DNA from: an uncultured Traorella sp.
GTDB lineage: Bacteria; Bacillota_I; Bacilli_A; Erysipelotrichales; Erysipelotrichaceae
Direction: 5' to 3'
DNA: 6,634 bases
Assembly (NCBI GenBank): GCA_945919165.1
Contig: CAMEIZ010000101.1
Coordinates: 1 to 6,634 of the forward strand
Shown: positions 1 through 5,235 of the stretch, piece by piece
Numbering within the stretch: the stretch's first letter is position 1
Layout: every line of letters begins with the position of its first letter
Translations under genes and position numbers: made by a program
Notes under the pieces: generated by a model
Told to the model about the DNA's origin: nothing
Seen by the model: the letters and a program-made list of their open reading frames with translations, nothing else
The model's database searches: none

Positions 1-1
1 T

Positions 2-127
2 TTGAAAATCCAATATGAAGAGCTTTCTCCGAAGCATACATAAAATGAAGTCAGCCATGAAGATACGCTGATTTTAGAGCTTTCCAACGCTTATAAAAAA
101 CGTGATGAAATCACCAGCAGTATCCAG
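2..127 (+). pseudogene. smc: smc upstream frame interrupted by in-frame TAA (41-43)
   Basis: This is the reading frame leading into the SMC C-terminal ORF. Frame 2 encodes 13 codons (2-40) of hydrophilic, helix-friendly sequence beginning LKIQYEELSP, then a TAA at 41-43. The same frame continues openly from 44 with charged, coiled-coil-like residues (NEVSHED..., LSNAYKKRDE) straight into the annotated SMC segment. The other two frames are also closed here (TGA at 16-18 in frame 1, TGA at 3-5 and 66-68 in frame 3), so no uninterrupted frame links the left edge to the SMC head. A CAA, AAA or GAA codon changed to TAA would explain it. It may be a real nonsense mutation or a base error, and only 13 codons upstream are visible. 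Confidence 0.6.
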
Positions 128-1033
128 TTGAAACGTGAACGACGTTTAAAAGCCGGAAACGAAGCAGAAAGAATTGATATGCAGATTCGTCAGGCACGCC
201 GTGAAAGCAATGTTGTAAATCAACAGGAAAAAAATGTGGAAATTGAAAAAGCTAAAGCAGAAGCCAATCTTGAAAATGCCTTAAACCGTTTGAGTACCAG
301 CTATGAAATGACCTTTGAATATGCGAAAAATCAAAAAGTGGAACAGGACAATGAAGAAGCAAAAAAACGAGTGCTTCAGTTAAGAAATGAAATCAATTCA
401 CTTGGAAATATCAACTTAGAAGCACCCGAACAGTATGCCCAGGTAAATGAACGCTTTGATTTTCTGACGCACCAAAAAGCGGATTTAATCAATGCGAAAA
501 ACAAGATTTTAGAAGCCATTGATGAAATGGATGAAATCATGGTAAAACAGCTTAAAGAAAGTTTTGATGCGATCAATGCTCAGCTCAATGATGAATTCAG
601 AAAGCTTTTTGGAGGCGGAAAAGCCTCACTGACATTAGTTGATCCAAATGATATTTTAAATACCGGGATTGATATCCATGTTCAGCCACCGGGAAAAAAT
701 ATTCAAAATCTAACTCTGTTAAGTGGCGGCGAGAAAAGTCTAGTTGCCATTTGTGTGCTGTTTTCAATATTGCGTGCCTGCACTATGCCGCTGTGTGTTT
801 TTGATGAAGTGGAAGCAGCTTTAGATACAGCAAATGTTGAACGCTTTGCAAAGTATATATCCCATTTCAAAGATGGCAGCCAGTTTATTGTAGTTACACA
901 TCGTCCAGGTACTATGGAACAATGTGATGCGTTATATGGGGTGACGATGAAACAAAAAGGAGTTTCTTCACTTTTGAAGGTGCAATTAAGTGAAGCTATG
1001 AGCTATATTGATAATAATGAGGTGAAATCATGA
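128..1033 (+). CDS. smc: Chromosome segregation protein SMC, C-terminal part
   Basis: This is the C-terminal half-head and adjoining coiled coil of SMC, the ATPase that with ScpA and ScpB compacts and segregates the bacterial chromosome. Residues 1 to about 95 are charged heptad-like coiled coil. A head segment then follows, with LFGGGKASL just ahead of the ATPase motifs. The ABC signature LSGGEKS is at 198-204, Walker B with D-loop (CVFDEVEAALD) at 223-233, and the switch histidine in VVTHR at H258. Walker A, on the N-terminal head, is not in the window. Intact SMCs run to roughly 1,000-1,200 residues, so these 301 are only a fragment. The TTG at 128 has no Shine-Dalgarno and is probably not a true start; the frame is open from 44 and a stop lies at 41-43. 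The first in-frame ATG is at 179, also weakly supported. The stop overlaps the ftsY start (ATGA). Family identity is certain; whether an intact protein is made is not. Confidence 0.9.
   Translation: MKRERRLKAGNEAERIDMQIRQARRESNVVNQQEKNVEIEKAKAEANLENALNRLSTSYEMTFEYAKNQKVEQDNEEAKKRVLQLRNEINSLGNINLEAPEQYAQVNERFDFLTHQKADLINAKNKILEAIDEMDEIMVKQLKESFDAINAQLNDEFRKLFGGGKASLTLVDPNDILNTGIDIHVQPPGKNIQNLTLLSGGEKSLVAICVLFSILRACTMPLCVFDEVEAALDTANVERFAKYISHFKDGSQFIVVTHRPGTMEQCDALYGVTMKQKGVSSLLKVQLSEAMSYIDNNEVKS
1019..1025 (+). promoter_or_regulatory. Ribosome binding site of ftsY inside smc
   Basis: GAGGTGA, a perfect complement to part of the 16S rRNA 3' end, lies 4 bases before the ftsY ATG and within the last smc codons. 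It fixes the ftsY start at 1030 and suggests translational coupling across the ATGA overlap. Confidence 0.75.
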
Positions 1034-2007
1034 GTTTTTTGTCAAAATTAAAAAATACTTTTTCTAATTCAAAAGATCAGGATCGTTATTTAAAAGGTCT
1101 TCAAAAAAGCCGTTCTTCCTTTTCAGAAAAAATTCGCCGTCTGTCACTGAATTTTTCAGGTGTCAATGAGGAATTCTTAGAAGAATTGATGGTGATTTTG
1201 TTAGAAGCAGATTTAGGTATTCATACGGCACAAAAAGTCGTGGATGAAGTTGAAAACCGTGCTGTCGATCAGCGTTTGAAAAGTGCCAAAGAAATTGAAA
1301 GCTGCCTGATTGAAGTACTCAGCGATATTTATAATGAAACTGAAGAAGAACCTTTTCATGAGAATAAAGATGGTGTAACGGTTATTATGATGGTGGGGGT
1401 TAATGGCAGTGGGAAAACAACCACAACAGCTAAACTGGCTCATCTTTTCCAGCAGCAGAATAAAAAAGTTTGTCTGGCTGCGGCAGATACCTTTCGTGCA
1501 GGAGCAGTAGATCAGTTGGCACAATGGGCACAACGCTTGGGAATCGAGTGCATTAAAGGAAAAGAAAATGCGGATCCTAGCAGTGTTTTGGTAGACGCTT
1601 GCCGCTATGCAAAAGAACATGAAATGGATGTTTTGATCTGTGATACTGCCGGAAGACTTCAAAATAAAGTAAATCTGATGAATGAATTGGCCAAAATGCG
1701 CCGTGTTGTTTCAAGAGAAATCGAGGATGCCCCCCATGAAACTTGGCTGGTTTTAGATGCAACTACCGGACAGAACGGTCTCTCTCAGGCGGAAATATTT
1801 AATGAGGTGGCTTGTTTGAGCGGTGTGATCCTCACCAAGCTGGATGGTACGGCGAAAGGCGGAATTGTTATTGCAATCAAAGATAAGCTTCATCTAGGTG
1901 TTAAATATGTCGGATTAGGAGAAAAAATCGATGATTTGAGAGAATTTGATTTAGATTCTTATCTGTATTCCATCTCTGAGGGTTTTGTCAATTATGAAGA
2001 AAACTGA
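1030..2007 (+). CDS. ftsY: Signal recognition particle receptor FtsY
   Basis: This is the SRP receptor GTPase, which docks ribosome-nascent-chain-SRP complexes at the membrane by forming a heterodimer with Ffh. The 325 residues cover a short basic N-terminus (likely membrane contact), a helical N domain (about 25-105) and the G domain. Visible motifs are G1 GVNGSGKT (123-130), DTFRAGA (153-159, of the SRP-GTPase insertion region), DTAGR (205-209), DATTGQNG (243-250), TKLDGTAKGG (269-278) and the closing GLGEKIDDL (295-303). GVNGxGKTTT rather than Ffh's GLQGxGKTT, and the lack of an M domain, separate it from Ffh. There is no long acidic A domain, as is usual in Gram-positives. It starts in a 4-base overlap with smc and its 3' end overlaps ylxM, so the three are probably co-transcribed. 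Nothing appears damaged. Confidence 0.97.
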   Translation: MSFLSKLKNTFSNSKDQDRYLKGLQKSRSSFSEKIRRLSLNFSGVNEEFLEELMVILLEADLGIHTAQKVVDEVENRAVDQRLKSAKEIESCLIEVLSDIYNETEEEPFHENKDGVTVIMMVGVNGSGKTTTTAKLAHLFQQQNKKVCLAAADTFRAGAVDQLAQWAQRLGIECIKGKENADPSSVLVDACRYAKEHEMDVLICDTAGRLQNKVNLMNELAKMRRVVSREIEDAPHETWLVLDATTGQNGLSQAEIFNEVACLSGVILTKLDGTAKGGIVIAIKDKLHLGVKYVGLGEKIDDLREFDLDSYLYSISEGFVNYEEN

Positions 2008-2305
2008 AGAAATGAATGAATATTTAGATTGGTATGGAAGTCTTTTGACCACTCGTCAGCAGCAAATCTGTGATTATTACTTCAAAGAAGATTTATCTTT
2101 AGCTGAAATTGCAGAAAATTGTGAAATTACCCGTGCTGCTGTATTAGACGCTATCCATCGCAGTCAAAAAACATTGCTTGAATATGAAGAAAAATTAAAA
2201 TTGATTGAGAAATATCATGCACGAGTGAAAATTTATGGTAAAATAAAAAAGTTGAATATTGAAGAAGTCAATCAATACTTAAAAGAAATTGAAGATTTAG
2301 ATTAG
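1994..2305 (+). CDS. ylxM: YlxM family SRP-associated HTH protein
   Basis: This is a small (103 residues) YlxM/p13-like protein. The family resembles sigma-70 region 4 and is normally encoded beside ffh or ftsY; a role in modulating SRP has been proposed. The helix-turn-helix spans about residues 34-56 (LSLAEIAENCEITRAAVLDAI), followed by a charged helix (LEYEEKLKL) and a lysine/glutamate-rich tail. The LLTTRQQQICDYYF stretch before the HTH is typical of the family. I prefer the ATG at 1994 over the in-frame TTG at 1985: the GAGGG at 1978-1982 is 11 bases from the ATG but only 2 from the TTG. This gives a 14-base overlap with ftsY. Its usual partner ffh does not follow; ackA does. The family call is firm, the molecular function less so. 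Confidence 0.88.
   Translation: MKKTEEMNEYLDWYGSLLTTRQQQICDYYFKEDLSLAEIAENCEITRAAVLDAIHRSQKTLLEYEEKLKLIEKYHARVKIYGKIKKLNIEEVNQYLKEIEDLD
2234..2244 (+). promoter_or_regulatory. Possible extended -10 promoter for ackA inside ylxM
   Basis: TATGGTAAAAT matches the extended -10 pattern TRTGNTATAAT apart from one base in the hexamer (TAAAAT, 2239-2244). I find no good -35 at 16-18 bases upstream. Initiation would fall near 2251, leaving a leader of about 64 bases before ackA. It could give acetate kinase expression independent of the smc-ftsY-ylxM transcript. Such motifs arise by chance in AT-rich coding DNA, so this is tentative. Confidence 0.25.
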
Positions 2306-2309
2306 GAGG
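2304..2309 (+). promoter_or_regulatory. Ribosome binding site of ackA overlapping ylxM stop
   Basis: A full AGGAGG consensus begins within the TAG stop of ylxM (2303-2305) and sits 5 bases before the ackA ATG. It decides the ackA start and predicts efficient initiation by ribosomes arriving from ylxM or binding afresh. Confidence 0.8.
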
Positions 2310-2314
2310 ACAAG

Positions 2315-3511
2315 ATGACTAAGATTATTTCAGTAAATGCAGGAAGTTCAAGTTTAAAATTTCAGCTCTTTGACATGCCGTCTGAAACGGTGCTTACCAG
2401 TGGTAATGCTGAAAGAATTGGATTAGAAGAAGGTATTTTTACCATTAAGGTCAATGGAGAAAAGCATGTTCAGAATTTACCAATTCCCGATCATGGTGTA
2501 GCTGTTGATCTATTGTTAAAGGCTCTTGTTGAATACCATGTAGTAGAAAGTTTGGATGAAATCAAAGGTGCCGGACATCGTATTGTGCAGGGAGGAAGCT
2601 ACTTTAAGGAAAGTGCTCTAGTTGATGAGGATGTTGTGAATAAAGTGGATGAATTAGCTCCGTTAGCTCCATTGCATAATCCGGCTCACTTAATTGGATA
2701 TCGTGCTTTCAAAGAAGCTCTTCCAGAAATAGGACACGTATTTGTATTTGATACAGCCTTCCATCAGACAATGGAAGCTGCCAGCTATTTATATCCACTG
2801 CCATATGAATGGTATACAGATTACAAAGTAAGAAAATATGGTGCTCATGGAACAAGCCATCAGTTTATCTCTCAGCGTACAGCTGAACTGATGGGAAAAG
2901 ATATTAAAGATACGAAAATTATTACTTGTCATTTAGGTAATGGAGCATCCATCAGTGCCGTAGATGGTGGCGTTTGTGTGAATACTTCGATGGGTCTGAC
3001 GCCTCTTGGAGGTATTATGATGGGAACACGTTGTGGTGATATTGACCCAGCTGTTGCAGTTTATATGGCACGTCAGACAGGTATGACTCCAGATGAGTTG
3101 GATACTGCTTTCAACAAGAAATCCGGAATGTTAGGAATCAGCGGTATTTCAAGTGATGCCAGAGATATTGAAAAAGCATATCATGAAGGAAATGAAAGAG
3201 CTATTTTAACTCTTCAGGTTTATGTAAATCGCGTAATTAATATGATTGGTGGTTATGTGATGCAGTTAGGTCATGTTGATGCCATTTCATTCACAGCCGG
3301 ATTAGGAGAAAATGATTCTCATTTGAGAATGCTGATCTTAAAGGCTATGGAAGAATGCCTTGGCTTAAGCATCAATTACGAATTCAATGATACCATTCAT
3401 GGAAAAGAAGCCAAAATTTCCAATGATGACAGTAAGGTGGCCGTCTATGTTGTTCCAACAAACGAAGAGCTGGTCATTGCCAGAGATACTTATCGTATCT
3501 TAGGTTTTTAA
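2315..3511 (+). CDS. ackA: Acetate kinase
   Basis: Acetate kinase (EC 2.7.2.1) interconverts acetyl phosphate + ADP and acetate + ATP in the cytosol, the energy-yielding last step of the Pta-AckA route. The 398 residues match the normal family length. Signature 1 is VNAGSSSLKF (7-16, with N8), followed by GHRIVQGG (87-94, R89), FDTAFH with D146, KYGAHGTSH (174-182, H178), HLGNG (206-210), MGTRCGD (236-242, R239), GLGEN (329-333) and NEELVIAR (383-390, E384). These correspond to the phosphate, acetate, nucleotide and metal site residues known from Methanosarcina acetate kinase. The GHRxVxGG position that is often histidine is glutamine here; this position varies in Firmicutes and should not affect activity. 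No pta is adjacent. The gene begins 9 bases after ylxM and ends 1 base before the DHH gene. Confidence 0.97.
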   Translation: MTKIISVNAGSSSLKFQLFDMPSETVLTSGNAERIGLEEGIFTIKVNGEKHVQNLPIPDHGVAVDLLLKALVEYHVVESLDEIKGAGHRIVQGGSYFKESALVDEDVVNKVDELAPLAPLHNPAHLIGYRAFKEALPEIGHVFVFDTAFHQTMEAASYLYPLPYEWYTDYKVRKYGAHGTSHQFISQRTAELMGKDIKDTKIITCHLGNGASISAVDGGVCVNTSMGLTPLGGIMMGTRCGDIDPAVAVYMARQTGMTPDELDTAFNKKSGMLGISGISSDARDIEKAYHEGNERAILTLQVYVNRVINMIGGYVMQLGHVDAISFTAGLGENDSHLRMLILKAMEECLGLSINYEFNDTIHGKEAKISNDDSKVAVYVVPTNEELVIARDTYRILGF

Positions 3512-3512
3512 T

Positions 3513-4445
3513 ATGATTGAAAAACTCTTTGATCTAATTGAAAAATTTGATACAATCTGCATCTACCGTCATGTCAATCCGGATGGAGATGCCAATGGCA
3601 GTCAGTTTGGCATGAAAAAACTGATTGAGCAGCTATATCCTGAAAAAAAAGTCTATGCATTAGGAAATGAAAACAAACCAACTTTTTTTCCATCCTGTTA
3701 TCACGATCCAATTGATTTTTCATTAGCTTTAGCCATTGTCTGTGATACAGCCAATCGTGAAAGAATTGATGGAGAAGGTTATGATCAGTGTAAAATGATT
3801 GTGAAAATTGATCATCATCCAATTGTTGATGATTATGGTGATTTTACGATTGTTGATGAAAAAGCCTGTGCTACCTGTGAAGTGATCAGTCAAATGCTGA
3901 TGGAACATCACATACAGCTTTCAAAAGAAGCTGCAACCTATCTTTACTGTGGTCTATTAACCGATTCACAAAAATTTTCCATTAACAGTGTAAGTGAGAA
4001 GACATTTCAGGTTGCGGCTTATCTTTCAAGCTTTCAAATCAATCTGCAGCTGATCAATCAGAAAATGTACGCCGGTAATCTAAAGGAATTCAGATATGAG
4101 ACCTTTCTTCGATCTAAAGCTGAATTTATTGAAGAAAAAATTGCTTATATCATAGCTGATCAAAATGACTATGAACAGTTTCAACTGACATTTGAAAAAG
4201 CTAAGGAAAAGGTATTTGTTCTTGCAAATATTGAAGAAATTGAGATTTATTGTCTGTTCACACAAAAAAGTGATCAAACTTATACCGGCAGTTTAAGAAG
4301 TAAAAATACAGTGATTAATGATATCGCAGCTTCTTATCACGGTGGTGGTCATAAGCTTGCCAGTGGGGTAAAAAATTTGACTTTAGAAGATATTCATTCA
4401 CTTTTAGAGGATTTATTAAAACGATATCATGAAACTCAGGCATGA
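3513..4445 (+). CDS. nrnA: DHH/DHHA1 phosphoesterase, NrnA-like (oligoribonuclease/pAp phosphatase)
   Basis: This is a cytosolic metal-dependent phosphoesterase of the DHH superfamily. NrnA-type members degrade 2-5 nt RNAs and dephosphorylate pAp to AMP in bacteria that lack Orn. The 310 residues are of normal NrnA length. Motif I is RHVNPDGDANGSQ (19-31), motif II VCDTA (D78), motif III DHH (100-102) and motif IV GLLTDSQKF (D151). The C-terminal DHHA1 domain carries GGGHKLASG (277-285), which binds substrate. All metal ligands are present, and there is no membrane segment, PAS or GGDEF domain, so it is not GdpP. The ATG lies 1 base after the ackA stop with only a weak TAGG upstream (3501-3504), so translation is probably coupled to ackA. 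Its last codons form the left arm of a terminator. Some relatives (e.g. NrnB or cyclic-dinucleotide-linear product hydrolases) have similar motifs, so exact substrate preference is inferred. Confidence 0.88.
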   Translation: MIEKLFDLIEKFDTICIYRHVNPDGDANGSQFGMKKLIEQLYPEKKVYALGNENKPTFFPSCYHDPIDFSLALAIVCDTANRERIDGEGYDQCKMIVKIDHHPIVDDYGDFTIVDEKACATCEVISQMLMEHHIQLSKEAATYLYCGLLTDSQKFSINSVSEKTFQVAAYLSSFQINLQLINQKMYAGNLKEFRYETFLRSKAEFIEEKIAYIIADQNDYEQFQLTFEKAKEKVFVLANIEEIEIYCLFTQKSDQTYTGSLRSKNTVINDIAASYHGGGHKLASGVKNLTLEDIHSLLEDLLKRYHETQA

Positions 4446-4459
4446 CGCCTGAGTTTTAT
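4432..4459 (+). terminator. Rho-independent terminator overlapping the end of the DHH gene
   Basis: A perfect 10-base-pair stem (AAACTCAGGC at 4432-4441, GCCTGAGTTT at 4447-4456) closes a 5-base loop (ATGAC). The TGA stop of the DHH gene (4443-4445) is in the loop. The T run is short (TTTT then ATA), so efficiency may be partial. It marks the end of the smc-ftsY-ylxM-ackA-DHH group. Confidence 0.75.
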
Positions 4460-4480
4460 ACTAAAAGATTCATTTTTTCA

Positions 4481-4486
4481 TATAAT
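4481..4486 (+). promoter_or_regulatory. -10 box of a probable promoter for the flavoprotein gene
   Basis: An exact TATAAT lies in the AT-rich gap after the terminator. No convincing -35 hexamer is found 16-18 bases upstream. Initiation about 7 bases downstream (4490-4493) would leave a leader of only 11-14 bases, with the GGAGG (4493-4497) at its very 5' end. The position between a terminator and the gene favours a real promoter, but the -35 weakness lowers confidence. Confidence 0.45.
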
Positions 4487-4503
4487 GATAGGGGAGGAAC
4501 CAG

Positions 4504-5127
4504 ATGAAAGTTTTATTGATTAATGGAAGCCCTCACGCACAGGGGTGTACCTATACAGCTTTAAAAGAAGCAGCGGATACTTTGAATCTTGAGGGAATTG
4601 AAACTGAAATTCTGCAAGTGGGACATTTGAATATTCGCGGATGTATTGCTTGCCGTAAGTGTAAAACGGATGGAAAATGTGTTTTTGATGATCTTGTGAA
4701 TGAAACGATGCCAAAATTTAAGGAATGTGATGGTTTGATTATTGGATCACCTGTTTATTATGCCAGTGCCAATGGTACCTTGATCTCATTTTTAGATCGT
4801 TTGTTCTACAGTTCTGGATTTGATAAGACGATGAAAGTTGGAGCATCTGTTGTCAGTTGTCGAAGAGCAGGAAATACAGCAACATTTGATGAGCTTAACA
4901 AGTATTTTACAATTTCAGGTATGCCAATTGTCAGCTCTTGTTACTGGAATATGGTTCATGGAAATAATGCTGATGAAGTGAAACAGGACCTTGAAGGGCT
5001 GCAAACCATGCGTGTTTTAGCTAGAAATATGGCTTTTCTGATGAAGAGTATTCAGCTTGGAAAAGAAGCATATGGTGAAACTCCAAAAGAAGAAAGAATA
5101 TACACCAATTTTATTCGATCAATTTGA
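4504..5127 (+). CDS. Iron-sulfur flavoprotein-like NAD(P)H-dependent FMN reductase
   Basis: This is a flavodoxin-fold flavoprotein of the NADPH-dependent FMN reductase/iron-sulfur flavoprotein superfamily, 207 residues, cytosolic, probably an electron-transfer or quinone/flavin-reducing redox enzyme. The N-terminal strand and phosphate-binding loop MKVLLINGSPHAQGCT (1-16) would hold the FMN phosphate. GSPVYYASANGTLISFLDR (81-99) is the second flavin-binding segment. Between them lies the cysteine cluster C47-x2-C50-x2-C53-x5-C59, the compact motif that ligates a 4Fe-4S cluster in Methanosarcina iron-sulfur flavoprotein. Further cysteines are C15, C75, C119 and C146. GGAGG at 4493-4497, 6 bases before the ATG, supports the start. 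It stands alone between two terminators. Substrate and partner cannot be named; members without a cluster also exist, so cluster binding is an inference from the motif. Confidence 0.87.
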   Translation: MKVLLINGSPHAQGCTYTALKEAADTLNLEGIETEILQVGHLNIRGCIACRKCKTDGKCVFDDLVNETMPKFKECDGLIIGSPVYYASANGTLISFLDRLFYSSGFDKTMKVGASVVSCRRAGNTATFDELNKYFTISGMPIVSSCYWNMVHGNNADEVKQDLEGLQTMRVLARNMAFLMKSIQLGKEAYGETPKEERIYTNFIRSI

Positions 5128-5149
5128 GCTGCATGAAAGCAGCTTTTTT
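5126..5149 (+). terminator. Rho-independent terminator of the flavoprotein gene
   Basis: The stem AGCTGC (5127-5132) pairs with GCAGCT (5139-5144) around the loop ATGAAA and is followed by five further T residues (5145-5149). A G-T pair (5126 with 5145) may extend it. The stem begins inside the TGA stop codon (5125-5127), so the gene ends at the hairpin with no spacer. Confidence 0.8.
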
Positions 5150-5182
5150 AAAGAGTTTCATTTAACTTAGATTTCTTTTTTA

Positions 5183-5211
5183 TTGCTTATTTTGAATGTT
5201 TTCATTATAAT
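5183..5211 (+). promoter_or_regulatory. Sigma-A-type promoter of lepA
   Basis: TTGCTT (5183-5188) is followed by a 17-base spacer and an exact TATAAT (5206-5211). Initiation would be near 5218, giving a leader of about 18 bases. The surrounding sequence (5150-5215) is very AT-rich and follows a terminator, which fits an independent promoter. The -35 matches consensus only in TTG. Confidence 0.65.
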
Positions 5212-5224
5212 TATTGAGTGCATT

Positions 5225-5229
5225 GGAGG
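5225..5229 (+). promoter_or_regulatory. Ribosome binding site of lepA
   Basis: GGAGG lies 6 bases before the ATG at 5236 and fixes the lepA start. Confidence 0.8.
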
Positions 5230-5235
5230 AATTTT

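Noticed and set aside
1213..1662. A 149-codon open frame on the - strand opposite ftsY
   Set aside because: It lies wholly inside the clear ftsY coding frame, has cysteine/phenylalanine-rich composition expected of an antisense reading, and shows no ribosome binding site or recognisable motif.
1985..1993. TTG at 1985 as the ylxM start
   Set aside because: The only purine-rich site, GAGGG at 1978-1982, is 2 bases from this TTG but at a workable distance from the ATG at 1994.
2573..2597. Glutamine in place of the common histidine in the acetate kinase GHRxVxGG motif, as a sign of lost activity
   Set aside because: The position varies among Firmicutes acetate kinases, and all other active-site residues (N8, R89, D146, H178, R239, E384) are present.
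3574..4277. Several short - strand open frames opposite the DHH gene
   Set aside because: All overlap conserved DHH/DHHA1 motifs in the + frame and have no start signals; they reflect codon bias of the true gene.
5150..5235. A small RNA or riboswitch in the gap before lepA
   Set aside because: The gap is an 86-base AT-rich stretch explained by a promoter and ribosome binding site; no stable stem is seen and the predicted leader is only about 18 bases.
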